From positions 806,001-870,000 of the forward strand of contig OZ241737.1 in assembly GCA_965200885.1 (NCBI GenBank): a stretch of 64,000 nt of DNA, written 5' to 3'. Below are positions 43,032 through 52,113 of this stretch, in pieces. The notes below the pieces were generated by a model. It was not told the origin of the DNA. It searched no databases and saw nothing but the letters and a program-made list of their open reading frames with translations. Numbering within the stretch: the stretch's first letter is position 1; the number at the start of each line of letters is the position of its first letter. Both the position numbers and the translations under genes were made by a program. The stretch is from MPNP01 sp026710155. GTDB lineage: Bacteria; Pseudomonadota; Alphaproteobacteria; Rhodobacterales; Rhodobacteraceae.

Positions 43032-43739
43032 TTAGGCCTTTTGTTCACAATATTTTTGCCAAAGATCCGGCCTTCTGAGCCTGGTTAGTTCTTCAGCTTT
43101 CGACTTTCTCCATTGTGCAATATTTTCATGGTGTCCAGTTAACAGTATTTCAGGAACCGAAAGGCCATTCCATACCCTCGGCCGAGTGTAATGTGGATGT
43201 TCCAACAAACCGCATGTAAATGATTCATTTTCGGTTGATTCAAAATTTCCCAAAACATTCGGTATAAGTCTCACAGTGGCTTCAATCAAGGCCTGCGCTG
43301 CAATTTCCCCACCAGAAAGCACAAAATCCCCCATGGAAATCTCTTCTGCCCCGGTTGCCTGGAAAAAGCGTTCATCCACACCCTCATAACGACCACAAAT
43401 TAATGTTATCCCCTTGCAGGAAGACCATTTCTTTGCTGTGGACTGGTCAAACAACTTTCCCCTAGGCGATAGAAATACAACTGGCCATGAATCAGGCTTC
43501 TTGTCAATCTTGTCCTGCGTGGATTGTAAGGCGGCTGCCAATATATCCGGTTTGATAACCATGCCCGGACCACCTCCAACTGGAGTGTCATCAACTGATC
43601 TGTGCACTCCAGCGCCAAACTCCCTCAAGTCAGTGGTTTCAAGATTCCAGGATTTGCCCAAGGCCTTGCCCACAAGGGAGCTGCCCAGGACTCCAGGGAA
43701 AACCTCGGGAAATAGGGTGATGATCTTTGCCGTCCACAT
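43032..43739 (-). CDS. trmD: tRNA (guanine-37-N1)-methyltransferase
   Basis: About 235 residues from MWTAKIITLFPEVFPGVLGS. The SPOUT trefoil-knot signature is visible as LICGRYEGVDERFF and EISMGDFVLSGGEIAAQ. It methylates G37 of tRNAs to prevent +1 frameshifting. ATG 43739 follows GGGTGAG. The longer frame to 43769 is less likely. Its cluster position between rimM and rplS is standard. Confidence 0.97.
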   Translation of the reverse strand: MWTAKIITLFPEVFPGVLGSSLVGKALGKSWNLETTDLREFGAGVHRSVDDTPVGGGPGMVIKPDILAAALQSTQDKIDKKPDSWPVVFLSPRGKLFDQSTAKKWSSCKGITLICGRYEGVDERFFQATGAEEISMGDFVLSGGEIAAQALIEATVRLIPNVLGNFESTENESFTCGLLEHPHYTRPRVWNGLSVPEILLTGHHENIAQWRKSKAEELTRLRRPDLWQKYCEQKA

Positions 43740-43777
43740 AATGATCTCACCCAACGACGATATAACCACAATTGTAA

Positions 43778-44320
43778 TCAGAGATAGCTCTCAACATTTT
43801 CCACTACCAAATATCCGAGAGGAATTTCAACCGATACGATGTTTTCCTTGTTAAAGGGGATGAAAACCTTGTTACCGGAATCTTCCAGAAAAAGTTCCAT
43901 CAGGTCGCCGGCCCCGAAATTGTTCATTGAAATCACATGTCCAATGCACTTGCCATCTGAATCCATGGCCCGCAAGTTCTGTAAATCTGAATAATAGTAC
44001 TCGTTGTCTTCCAACTCAGGAAACTCTTCCCGATTGGCGAACAATTTTGTACCCTTCAATTGTTCTGCCTGCTTACGTGAATTAACCCCATGTATTCTTG
44101 CGACGAACTCTTCTCCAGCCTTGATCAAACCTTCAAGCCGATAGTTAGTACTTCCACTTTCAGAATAGAGACATGAAAAGGACGCAATGTTTTCGGGATC
44201 AAGGCAAAAACTTCGCAATTTTATATTGCCTTTCGTACCGTAGGGATGTCCCAATACACCAACCCAAACGAGTTGACGGTTTTCAAGGGCAGCGGTTTGT
44301 GAATTTTGAACGTCCAACAT
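43778..44320 (-). CDS. rimM: ribosome maturation factor RimM
   Basis: About 180 residues. The N-terminal domain has VWVGVLGHPYGTKGNIKLRS, and the PRC-barrel domain includes YYYSDLQNLRAMDSDGKCIG and VFIPFNKENIVSVEI. It binds S19 and assists 30S head maturation. The start MLDVQNSQ is chosen. An earlier ATG at 44350 would add 10 residues. Confidence 0.95.
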   Translation of the reverse strand: MLDVQNSQTAALENRQLVWVGVLGHPYGTKGNIKLRSFCLDPENIASFSCLYSESGSTNYRLEGLIKAGEEFVARIHGVNSRKQAEQLKGTKLFANREEFPELEDNEYYYSDLQNLRAMDSDGKCIGHVISMNNFGAGDLMELFLEDSGNKVFIPFNKENIVSVEIPLGYLVVENVESYL

Positions 44321-44367
44321 TGTCAAATTCCAGCCTTCCGAAAGTATCATCCACTTTTGGAGGGTGA

Positions 44368-44688
44368 TTAGGAGGTGGCGGATTCCTGTGCCTGTTTTCG
44401 AGGAATGGCCTTTTTGGGATTGTTTCTTGTCTTGGACTCCAATACACCCTTGGCCTCAAGAAAACGGCTGATACGATCGGTGGGAATGGCTCCTTGACCT
44501 ATCCAGTGCTGGATTCGTTCAACATCCATCTTTACACGATTGGGATCGTCCTTGTTCAAAAGTGGGTTATAAGTACCCAGTTTTTCAATAAATCGCCCAT
44601 CCCTCGGCATTCTGGAATCTGCAGCGACGATACTGTAAAAGGGGCGCTTTTTGGATCCCCCTCGGGCCAACCTGATTTTCATTGCCAT
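44368..44688 (-). CDS. rpsP: 30S ribosomal protein S16
   Basis: 106 residues, MAMKIRLARGGSKKRPFYSI, with VAADSRMPRDGRFIEKLGTY and RIQHWIGQGAIPTDRIS. This is the standard S16 sequence pattern with a short basic tail. It is located between chorismate mutase and rimM, as in many alphaproteobacteria. Confidence 0.98.
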   Translation of the reverse strand: MAMKIRLARGGSKKRPFYSIVAADSRMPRDGRFIEKLGTYNPLLNKDDPNRVKMDVERIQHWIGQGAIPTDRISRFLEAKGVLESKTRNNPKKAIPRKQAQESATS

Positions 44689-44700
44689 AATGGTAACTCC

Positions 44701-45012
44701 TTAATCTTTCTCAATGTTTGTGTTTTTACGGTGTAACTTGTGGTGTTGGATAACTTCCCTGATGATGAATTGTATTAGTTTTTTGGCGAATTCGGGATCC
44801 AGATCAGCATTTCTAGCCAGTTGATCCAACCGATCAATCTGTTTTTTTTCCCTCTCCGGATCGGAAGGCGGGAGATTATTCCTGGCTTTGAGGATACCCA
44901 CCTTCTGGGTATGTTTGAATCTTTCCCCCAAGGTATAGATCAGGATAGCATCCAACCGGTCGATGGATTCTCTGTGTTCATTCAGTTCTTTCTCAACTTG
45001 TTCTTGTTGCAT
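44701..45012 (-). CDS. chorismate mutase, AroQ type
   Basis: About 103 residues, MQQEQVEKELNEHRESIDRL, an all-helical AroQ domain. It has the catalytic RE/SIDRLD in helix 1, KVGILKARNNLPPSDPEREK with the active-site Lys and Arg, and a C-terminal helix ending in IREVIQHHK. It converts chorismate to prephenate for Phe and Tyr synthesis. A GTG start at 45036 is possible. Its place between ffh and rpsP is a known alphaproteobacterial arrangement. Confidence 0.9.
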   Translation of the reverse strand: MQQEQVEKELNEHRESIDRLDAILIYTLGERFKHTQKVGILKARNNLPPSDPEREKKQIDRLDQLARNADLDPEFAKKLIQFIIREVIQHHKLHRKNTNIEKD

Positions 45013-45052
45013 GGTATAAAGAGGTCCAATTATCACTAATATCCAAATGATA

Positions 45053-46495
45053 TCAACGGAAACCGCGCCTAGGCAATCCTGGCAGATTTCCCAACTGTTT
45101 CATCATGTCAGGTGGAAGACTATTCAAATCAGGCATGTTACTTCCGTCATTGCCGGCAGGTTTTCCCTGCATGCTGCGTATCATTTCCTTCACTCTTCCA
45201 CTCTTGGACATTTGCTTGCCCAATTTGGCAGTTGTTTGATGCATTTTCAGAAGCTGGTTTATATCTGAAACGGTCAGTCCCGAACCCGCTGCGATACGCT
45301 TCTTTCTGCTGGCCTGAATGATTTTTGGATTGGCTCTTTCCTTGCGGGTCATGGAGTTGATCAAGGCAATGCTTTTTTTGATCATACCCTCATTTTGCTT
45401 GAATTGGGCGCCCGCTTTGCCCATGCCCGGAATCATTGATGCAAACTCCTGCAATCCTCCCATGTTCAACAATGAAGTGTACTGGCTACGAAGATCATTC
45501 ATGCTCAAGCGACCAGCCGCAAACCTTCTAACGGTTCGATTCATTTGCTCTTCTTCGAAAACCTGTGAGGCCTTTTCCACGAGGCTTACAATATCACCCA
45601 TACCCAATATCCGACCAGCGATTCTCTGCGGATCAAATACTGAAAAATCTTCCAGTTTTTCACCTGTACCCATGAATTTGATCGGTTTTTGAGTAACGGC
45701 CCTCATGCTGAATGCGGCACCACCTCGGCCATCACCATCCATCCGTGTCAGAACAACCCCGCTGACACCAATCTTGGTGTCAAATTCCCTGGCTATGTTG
45801 ACGGCATCCTGACCAGTCAATCCATCAACCACCAAAAGGGTTTCCTTGGGATTGGAAATGTTTCTTACGGCAACGACTTCATCCATCAGGTCATTATCGA
45901 TATGGAGGCGACCTGCAGTATCAAGCAAAACGACATCATACCCATTGGTCTTGGCCGTGAACCTAGCTCTGTTGGCAATCTGGGTGGCGTCCTGGCCAGA
46001 TACAATTGGCAGGGTTTCGATTTCGGCCTGTTTGCCCAGAATGGCAAGTTGTTCCATCGCAGCCGGCCTTCTTGTATCAAGTGAGGCCATCAGAACTTTC
46101 TTTTTCTGGGTTTCCTTGAGGTGTATGGCAAGTTTGGCGGTGGAGGTGGTCTTACCCGAACCCTGGAGACCCACAACCAGAATGGCGGCGGGTGGTGAGG
46201 CTATATTAAGTTGCCCATCACCGGAGCCATCGCCTGCGAGGATTTTAACCAATTCATCATGTACGATTTTTACAACAAGCTGGCCGGGTGTGATCGAGCC
46301 AAGCACAGCTTGGCCTGTGGCCTTGCGATGGAGAGTGCGCATGAAGGATTTGATGACCGGGAGCGAGACATCAGCTTCCAACAATGAAATTCGAATTTCC
46401 CGTAGGGCACTGGTTACATCCTGCTCACTCAGGGTACCCTTTTTGTTAAGACCCTGGAAAACGGATGAGAAACTGCCTGACAATGTTTCAAACAT
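45053..46495 (-). CDS. ffh: signal recognition particle GTPase Ffh
   Basis: 480 residues. The N domain precedes the P-loop ILVVGLQGSGKTTSTAKLA. DTRRPAAMEQL, the G3 box VVLLDTAGRLHID and TRMDGDGRGGAAFS follow. The methionine-rich M domain binds 4.5S RNA and signal peptides (IPGMGKAGAQFKQN, and SGLTVSDINQLLKMHQ). It targets nascent membrane proteins to FtsY and SecYEG. It is the first gene of the cluster running down to rpmE. Confidence 0.98.
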   Translation of the reverse strand: MFETLSGSFSSVFQGLNKKGTLSEQDVTSALREIRISLLEADVSLPVIKSFMRTLHRKATGQAVLGSITPGQLVVKIVHDELVKILAGDGSGDGQLNIASPPAAILVVGLQGSGKTTSTAKLAIHLKETQKKKVLMASLDTRRPAAMEQLAILGKQAEIETLPIVSGQDATQIANRARFTAKTNGYDVVLLDTAGRLHIDNDLMDEVVAVRNISNPKETLLVVDGLTGQDAVNIAREFDTKIGVSGVVLTRMDGDGRGGAAFSMRAVTQKPIKFMGTGEKLEDFSVFDPQRIAGRILGMGDIVSLVEKASQVFEEEQMNRTVRRFAAGRLSMNDLRSQYTSLLNMGGLQEFASMIPGMGKAGAQFKQNEGMIKKSIALINSMTRKERANPKIIQASRKKRIAAGSGLTVSDINQLLKMHQTTAKLGKQMSKSGRVKEMIRSMQGKPAGNDGSNMPDLNSLPPDMMKQLGNLPGLPRRGFR

Positions 46496-46768
46496 TGTAA
46501 CTATTCCTTATCCACAAACTATAATTTTCAACAAACGACAAATGCACCCGCGGGCGAAACTCGCTGACGGATGGCGATTCTGGATTTTACCTCGAACCGA
46601 AAAACTACAACTACTGAGGTGTAGCCCATATATAGGAACATTCCAACATGAAATCAAACCCTGCAAACCAAAATTAATTTGCATGGTTTTTTTGATTCCC
46701 ATTGGATGCACAATTTGCAGATTCAAAGAATGTGGGTACAATTGATGGAAGTTTCGAAATGAGTATCT

Positions 46769-47668
46769 ATGGTTAATTTAACGGAACAGTCAAAGGGTCA
46801 CATTTTAATGCTGGCCTTTTCTTTCGGGATCGCTGGTTCGTTCAGTCTCGGTGGCATGGTTGCCAACATCATTGATCCCTTTGCCCTTACGGCGTCAAGA
46901 TTTTTTCTTGCGGCAATCCTGATTGGAACAATGGTCTGTTTAAGTACGAATCTTAAATGGGAATACATGCAGGGGGCTTGGCGATATTTTATCGCGGGAG
47001 GTCTCATGTCACTGTACTTTGTACTCATGTTCATTGCCTTGCAAACAACTTCTGCAGTATCAACAAGTACCGTATTTACATTAACCCCCCTTCTTTCGGG
47101 CTTTTTCGGTTGGATACTCCTTCGACAAAAAATGACAAGACGCATGGCATTTGCACTTGGTATAGGAGCCATTGGAGCTGTTTGGGTCATTTTCAGGGCA
47201 GACATCCAAGCCATTTTACAGTTTAAGGTTGGACAGGGAGAGATCATATTTTTCTTTGGATGCCTTGCTCATGCCTTTTATACCCCCTTTCTTCGATATG
47301 CCAACAGAGGTGAACCACCCCAGGTATTTGTCTTGGGAATGGTTTCGACCGGAACACTGTTTCTTTTGGTCTTTGGATGGAATGACATACGAACTACTGA
47401 CTGGCAGGCATTGCCTTCAATTGTCTGGATTACCATAGTTTACATTACCCTGATTGCGACTCTTCTCACCTTCTTTGCAATCAGTTATGCATCCATGCGT
47501 CTACCTTCGGCCAAGGTCATGGCATATACCTACCTGACACCTTCCTGGGTTATCCTCTGGGAGTTTGCCTTGGGCCGGGGTTTGCCTTCCCTGCCCATAA
47601 TGCTTGGAGTGGCAACAACAATCATTGCCTTGTTGTTGTTGCTCAGAAATGATGCAATTCAGAATTAA
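46769..47668 (+). CDS. DMT-superfamily EamA-type transporter
   Basis: 299 residues with ten hydrophobic helices in two EamA repeats. The first opens with SFGIAGSFSLGGMVANIIDP, and the second includes GCLAHAFYTPFLRYANRGEP and YTYLTPSWVILWEFALGRG. This is a drug/metabolite exporter family protein of the inner membrane. The substrate cannot be predicted. It is monocistronic and divergent from ffh. Confidence 0.9.
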   Translation: MVNLTEQSKGHILMLAFSFGIAGSFSLGGMVANIIDPFALTASRFFLAAILIGTMVCLSTNLKWEYMQGAWRYFIAGGLMSLYFVLMFIALQTTSAVSTSTVFTLTPLLSGFFGWILLRQKMTRRMAFALGIGAIGAVWVIFRADIQAILQFKVGQGEIIFFFGCLAHAFYTPFLRYANRGEPPQVFVLGMVSTGTLFLLVFGWNDIRTTDWQALPSIVWITIVYITLIATLLTFFAISYASMRLPSAKVMAYTYLTPSWVILWEFALGRGLPSLPIMLGVATTIIALLLLLRNDAIQN

Positions 47669-48255
47669 GTGCATGACAGGGAATGGTAACGCCAAAACTT
47701 CAGGACAAAAGCGTTTTGGTTAATTATTGTCTCCTTCATGAGGAATGTTCCTTGTAGTTGTTCAAAATGATCCCCTTGTGATGATCACAATCCTCTCCCA
47801 AAAGTCCGAATTTCGTATGTGTTTACACATCACCAAAGAAAACAATCAAAGCCCCACATTCTTTTTTGGCAAATCAACCACAATATTAAATTCCTCACCT
47901 TGTTCTCTTGAACTTACTGTAAATTGGATTAAAATGTTATATTATAACATATAGTCACCAAGGGTGTGGGCCTTCAAATCATGCAAGTATTAGAGAGAAA
48001 ATTCCCAAATCACAATATTATCAGGGTTATTGGGTGTGTGCAAAACCGAGCAAATAAAACGGATTTTAGTCTAGAAGGGCTTCATTTTGCAGTGAATTTT
48101 AATGACAAGTCGAAAACCTAATCGAAGAATTGGTTTAGACAAAAACTGTACTCAGCCATACAGAAGAAACTCTTGTTGGGACAGAATAAAACCCGGCATT
48201 GGCTTGTAACTACAAAAATCAAACTCACAAATTCAATGAAACCAAGGAGAATTCA
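47669..48255. other. long intergenic leader of the ABC importer operon
   Basis: About 590 bp with no convincing gene, AT-rich. It contains the Zur-like palindrome at 47934-47950, and otherwise nothing recognised. Confidence 0.55.
47934..47950. promoter_or_regulatory. Zur/Fur-family-like operator palindrome
   Basis: ATGTTATATTATAACAT is a perfect palindrome of two 8-bp arms around one base. It closely resembles Zur boxes of alphaproteobacteria (TGTTATANNATAACA type). It lies about 300 bp upstream of the solute-binding-protein start, so it could repress the operon when zinc is plentiful. The distance is large, so the transcription start may lie near it with a long leader. Confidence 0.5.
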
Positions 48256-49779
48256 ATGAAACAATTTTTAAGTTGTACCTTTGCCGTTCTATTGGCGTGC
48301 GTCAGCTGTTTGCCCTTATCAGCTCAGGAAGGCAGCCTGACGATCTCTGTAGCCTTCGGTCCAATTGCCGAAGTGCCTGACCCCCGCGCTGGGTACAATG
48401 GGTGGATGTCGAATCAAACCGGTGTGACAGAGACCCTCATGGGAATAGACTATGATATGAATCTCTACTCCCGACTCGCTTCAGGTATTGAGCAGTCATC
48501 GCCAACGACATGGCGTGTGAAATTAAGGGATGGGGTTCGTTTTCATGATGGTACATCATTGACAGCGGATGCAGTGGTCAAAGCGATTTCAGCTATTTCA
48601 GACGAAACCCATCCCGGCTACAATACACGGGTCATGAAACTTTTGGATCTTGCAGGCATGAATTCTGAAGGTGACAGTGTTGTGATATTCGAGACGAATA
48701 GTCCAAATGCAGCGTTTCCCTGGACACTTTCCGAACCAGCGGTTGCAATTCTGGGTGAACCCTCGGATGCCTTCCCAATCAACGCAACAGGTCCGTTCAT
48801 TTTCAAAGAGGCGATACCGGAGCAGCTTTACCGCGTCAATGCCAACCCGAACTATCGTCTTGGCTCCCCTGGTCTGGAAGAAATCCGTGTTGTGGTTGCG
48901 AGCGATCCGGCAACAGCGGCACTTGCCTTTGAGGCAGGTGAGGTTGATATGGTCATAAACTATCCCGAGACTGACTTCGAACGCATCCTGAGCACAGGTG
49001 CACTTGGTTTCGTTGCCCCTACTGCCCGACTCTACTTCTACACAATCAACGCAGACAGTGGTCCAATGGCCAATCCTTTGATCCGCAGGGCTGTTTCCAT
49101 GACAATTGACCGTCAGGGCATCGTTGATGCTGTTTTGTCTGGAGTTGGCGGTGTTCCTGCCGGAACTGTGTATCCAGATGGAAAAGTTTGGGCGGCAGAT
49201 ATCCCGGTCAACCATGATCCCGCCAAGGCCGAGGAACTTTTGGCAAGTTCAGGTGCTGTCAAGGAAGGTGGACTTTGGAAGCTTGATGGGGAACCCTTGG
49301 AAATCGATATCGTCACCTATTCCTCCCGTGCTGCCTTGCCACCCACAGCGGAGCTGACACAAGCGTTCTTATCAGCCATCGGAATCACCGCCAATGTCAA
49401 AGTCGGTGAATGGGGTGCAAGTAACGATGCAATTGCAGCGGGTGAAGCCGATATGTTTCTACAAGCTTGGGTAACAACCCCTCAAGGTGATCCGGGTGCG
49501 GTTCTGGAGGCACTTCTCAAGTCAGATGGTGGTTCGAATTCCGGAAAATACATGAACCCGGATTTGGACAGACTCCTTGATGATGGTCGTCTGACCTTCG
49601 TTCAGGAAAAACGTGAAGAGATATATGACGAGATTCAACAGATCATTGCTGCAGACGCGGCCATGATCCCGGTTTTTCACGTGAGTCAGGTGAATGTCGC
49701 CAAACCTGGTCTCACAGGTTACGCTGTTCACCCAACCGAGACTTATTGGATCACGCACGAGACACGATTCACTGAATGA
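48256..49779 (+). CDS. ABC transporter solute-binding protein, SBP family 5 (nickel/peptide type)
   Basis: About 507 residues from MKQFLSCTFAVLLACVSCLP, preceded by AAGGAGA. A signal peptide ends near LSAQEG. SBP_bac_5 features are WRVKLRDGVRFHDGTSLTAD and NPLIRRAVSMTIDRQGIVDA. The family binds peptides, nickel chelates or opine metallophores. The urease operon nearby and the Zur-like operator favour a metal or metallophore role, but this is inference. Its stop overlaps the next start in ATGA, and it heads a five-gene ABC operon. Confidence 0.9.
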   Translation: MKQFLSCTFAVLLACVSCLPLSAQEGSLTISVAFGPIAEVPDPRAGYNGWMSNQTGVTETLMGIDYDMNLYSRLASGIEQSSPTTWRVKLRDGVRFHDGTSLTADAVVKAISAISDETHPGYNTRVMKLLDLAGMNSEGDSVVIFETNSPNAAFPWTLSEPAVAILGEPSDAFPINATGPFIFKEAIPEQLYRVNANPNYRLGSPGLEEIRVVVASDPATAALAFEAGEVDMVINYPETDFERILSTGALGFVAPTARLYFYTINADSGPMANPLIRRAVSMTIDRQGIVDAVLSGVGGVPAGTVYPDGKVWAADIPVNHDPAKAEELLASSGAVKEGGLWKLDGEPLEIDIVTYSSRAALPPTAELTQAFLSAIGITANVKVGEWGASNDAIAAGEADMFLQAWVTTPQGDPGAVLEALLKSDGGSNSGKYMNPDLDRLLDDGRLTFVQEKREEIYDEIQQIIAADAAMIPVFHVSQVNVAKPGLTGYAVHPTETYWITHETRFTE

Positions 49780-50459
49780 TACTCTCCGTTTCCGGTCTGA
49801 GCGCAACACGTTCAGGCCGGACTATTCTTCACCCGACTTCACTTGACATTGAACAATGCGAAAGCATTGGCCTCGTCGGTGTATCAGGATCGGGCAAGTC
49901 TACATTTGGTCACATGTTGATTGATGACCTTAGGTCTAAAGGTCTGAAAGTTGCCCATGTTCCTCAAAGCCCTGAAGAAGCTCTCGACCCGTTGCGTAGC
50001 ATGAGGTTCCATTGGCATGAGGCAGAGCGTGCTTTGGGTTTAGATACTGGATCAACTGACAAGAAGACTTTGTTCACCGCTTTGAAGATAGAGGATGGTG
50101 ACCTCCGAAAGCGCCCTTGGGGGTGGAGTCGGGGCATGCAGCAAAGGTTTGTGATCGCCATGGCATTGATCAGCTCGCCTGACTTGATTGTTTTGGATGA
50201 ACCGACCTCGGCTCTGGACCCGGTTACTGCAGCAGCAACCATGGATTTGCTCGAACAGCATCGTGAAGATCTCAACACTGCGATGATTCTCATTACCCAT
50301 GATCTTGGACTTGCCGCTCGACGTGTCTCGAAACTGATGGTAATGCACGATGGGCGGATCGTTGAACAAGCTTCAACTGAGGACATTTTGGAGCGTCCAA
50401 AAACAGATGTAGCCAAATACCTGGTCGCCCACAGGAGTTGGGCGGTGGTGCCGTGCTGA
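49776..50459 (+). CDS. ABC transporter ATP-binding protein (NikD/DppD-like)
   Basis: 227 residues. Walker A is GLVGVSGSGKSTFGHML, the signature-like region WSRGMQQRFVIAMAL, Walker B LIVLDEPTSALDPVTA and the H-loop MILITHDLG. It is short for this class and lacks the usual C-terminal oligopeptide/nickel extension. It powers the importer together with the next ATPase. It overlaps the gene on either side. Confidence 0.93.
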   Translation: MILSVSGLSATRSGRTILHPTSLDIEQCESIGLVGVSGSGKSTFGHMLIDDLRSKGLKVAHVPQSPEEALDPLRSMRFHWHEAERALGLDTGSTDKKTLFTALKIEDGDLRKRPWGWSRGMQQRFVIAMALISSPDLIVLDEPTSALDPVTAAATMDLLEQHREDLNTAMILITHDLGLAARRVSKLMVMHDGRIVEQASTEDILERPKTDVAKYLVAHRSWAVVPC

Positions 50460-51178
50460 AAGTTGATCATGTCTGGGTCAGACGTGGGGCTGGATTTGCT
50501 CTAAGAAATATTTCACTATCTCTCTTTCCTGGAAAAACCCTGGCGGTCGTTGGCGAAAGTGGTGCCGGAAAATCCACATTGATCGCTACGATTCTGGATC
50601 TGGTCAAACCTTGGAAGGGGGAAATTACCTGGGCTGGTGCCTCTGTACAGACATGCAGTCCTGGTTTGGTGATGCAAGAACCCCGGGCTGCATTCAACCC
50701 TGTATTATCCTTGCGCCAATCTGTGTTGGAACCCATTGTGGCTCGAAATGAGGACATGCCCCATGAACGAATCAAAAGGCTCAGTGACAGTCTTGAACTC
50801 TCGCTGGAGATCTTCGACAGATACCCCGGGGAAATCTCAATTGGACAGGCGCAGAGAGTGGCTATCCTTCGGGCACTGATTGCAGCACCACCTTTGGTTC
50901 TGCTTGATGAGCCACTTTCCGCACTTGATGCAGTGATACAGAAACATACCGCCAAATTGATCTCAGACTTGCAGCAAGAGGAGGGATTCGCTGCCATGAT
51001 TGTTACCCATGACCTCGGTTATGCGATGGCCTATGCCGATGAAATCGCAGTGATAAAATCTGGTGGAATAGAAGAGGTTTCTACGCCACAGACTTTCGCC
51101 AAGGAGTCGAAATCAGGCTACAGCCGATTACTCATGGAAGCGGCAATGGCTCTTGGGGCGTTAGAGCCATCAGCATGA
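50438..51178 (+). CDS. ABC transporter ATP-binding protein (NikE/DppF-like)
   Basis: Up to 246 residues. Walker A is AVVGESGAGKSTLIATI, the signature ISIGQAQRVAILRAL, Walker B LVLLDEPLSALDAVIQ and the H-loop MIVTHDLGYAMAY. The start is TTG 50438 or GTG 50453, both overlapping the previous gene. It pairs with the upstream ATPase as a heterodimer. Confidence 0.93.
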   Translation: MGGGAVLKVDHVWVRRGAGFALRNISLSLFPGKTLAVVGESGAGKSTLIATILDLVKPWKGEITWAGASVQTCSPGLVMQEPRAAFNPVLSLRQSVLEPIVARNEDMPHERIKRLSDSLELSLEIFDRYPGEISIGQAQRVAILRALIAAPPLVLLDEPLSALDAVIQKHTAKLISDLQQEEGFAAMIVTHDLGYAMAYADEIAVIKSGGIEEVSTPQTFAKESKSGYSRLLMEAAMALGALEPSA

Positions 51179-52113
51179 TCAAAAGCTTGACAGGACTCGT
51201 TCTTCGAGCAGTTGTGGTCCTCTTCGGGACAGCTTTGGCGACCTTCACACTCCTGTGGAATGCGCCTGGTGATCCAGCGCAGGCCATTGCAATGGCAAGA
51301 TTTGATGCACTTCTTACCGAAGATGTCATTAATCAGGTGCGGGAGGAGACCGGGTTGAACACCAATTTCTGGTTGGCGTTCATGGCTTGGGTTGGTCCGT
51401 TACTAACTCTTGATTTTGGACGGTCATCTGTCACTGGTCGCGAAGTTTGGCCTGATTTGCTCACCGCGATTAGATATATGATACCACTGGCCCTGGGTGG
51501 TCTTGTCATTGGCCTTGCCATCTCACTATCTTTGGCCATCATTGCCACAAACCGACCTGGAGGTTTGCTCGACCGTTTTGCAGTTGCCGTTGCGTCTTTG
51601 GGAACCGCCATTCCTGCCTATTGGCTTGGGTTGTTGCTGATCCTTCTCTTCGCGGTTCATCTTGCCTGGCTTCCTGCCATGGGGGCTCGGACACCATCCC
51701 ATGTGATTCTTCCGGCTTTGACCCTCGGCCTGGGTGTTGCAGCATCGCTTACGAGGATTATCAGATCTGGCATTTTAGAGGCTCGAGGGCAGCAATTCCT
51801 ACCTGCAATCAGGCGTCGAGGTGTGTCTAAAAAGGAAATCAGTCGTGATCATATTGCCCCACACGCCGCGATTCCAGTGGTTACTGTCTTCGGTTTGGAA
51901 CTAGCCTTCCTCCTTGAAGGAGTCGTCATGGTTGAGGTAATATTTGGGCGCCCTGGCCTCGGGACATTTCTGGTCGCCGCAATTGAGGCCAGGGATTTTC
52001 CACAGGTTCAGGCTGTTGTGGTCCTCACGGCACTTATATTTGTTACGGTCAATCTGATCATTGATGTGATTTATCGGGTAATTGATCCTCGCATTGGAGA
52101 AAGCAATGCGTAG
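51175..52113 (+). CDS. ABC transporter permease (NikB/DppB-like)
   Basis: 312 residues with six predicted helices. It starts MIKSLTGLVLRAVVVLFGTA, then APGDPAQAIA as in DppB-type permeases. The EAA loop is EARGQQFLPAIRRRGVSKKE, and LEGVVMVEVIFGRPGLGTFL is a hallmark of the family. It overlaps the preceding ATPase by 4 bp. Confidence 0.95.
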   Translation: MIKSLTGLVLRAVVVLFGTALATFTLLWNAPGDPAQAIAMARFDALLTEDVINQVREETGLNTNFWLAFMAWVGPLLTLDFGRSSVTGREVWPDLLTAIRYMIPLALGGLVIGLAISLSLAIIATNRPGGLLDRFAVAVASLGTAIPAYWLGLLLILLFAVHLAWLPAMGARTPSHVILPALTLGLGVAASLTRIIRSGILEARGQQFLPAIRRRGVSKKEISRDHIAPHAAIPVVTVFGLELAFLLEGVVMVEVIFGRPGLGTFLVAAIEARDFPQVQAVVVLTALIFVTVNLIIDVIYRVIDPRIGESNA

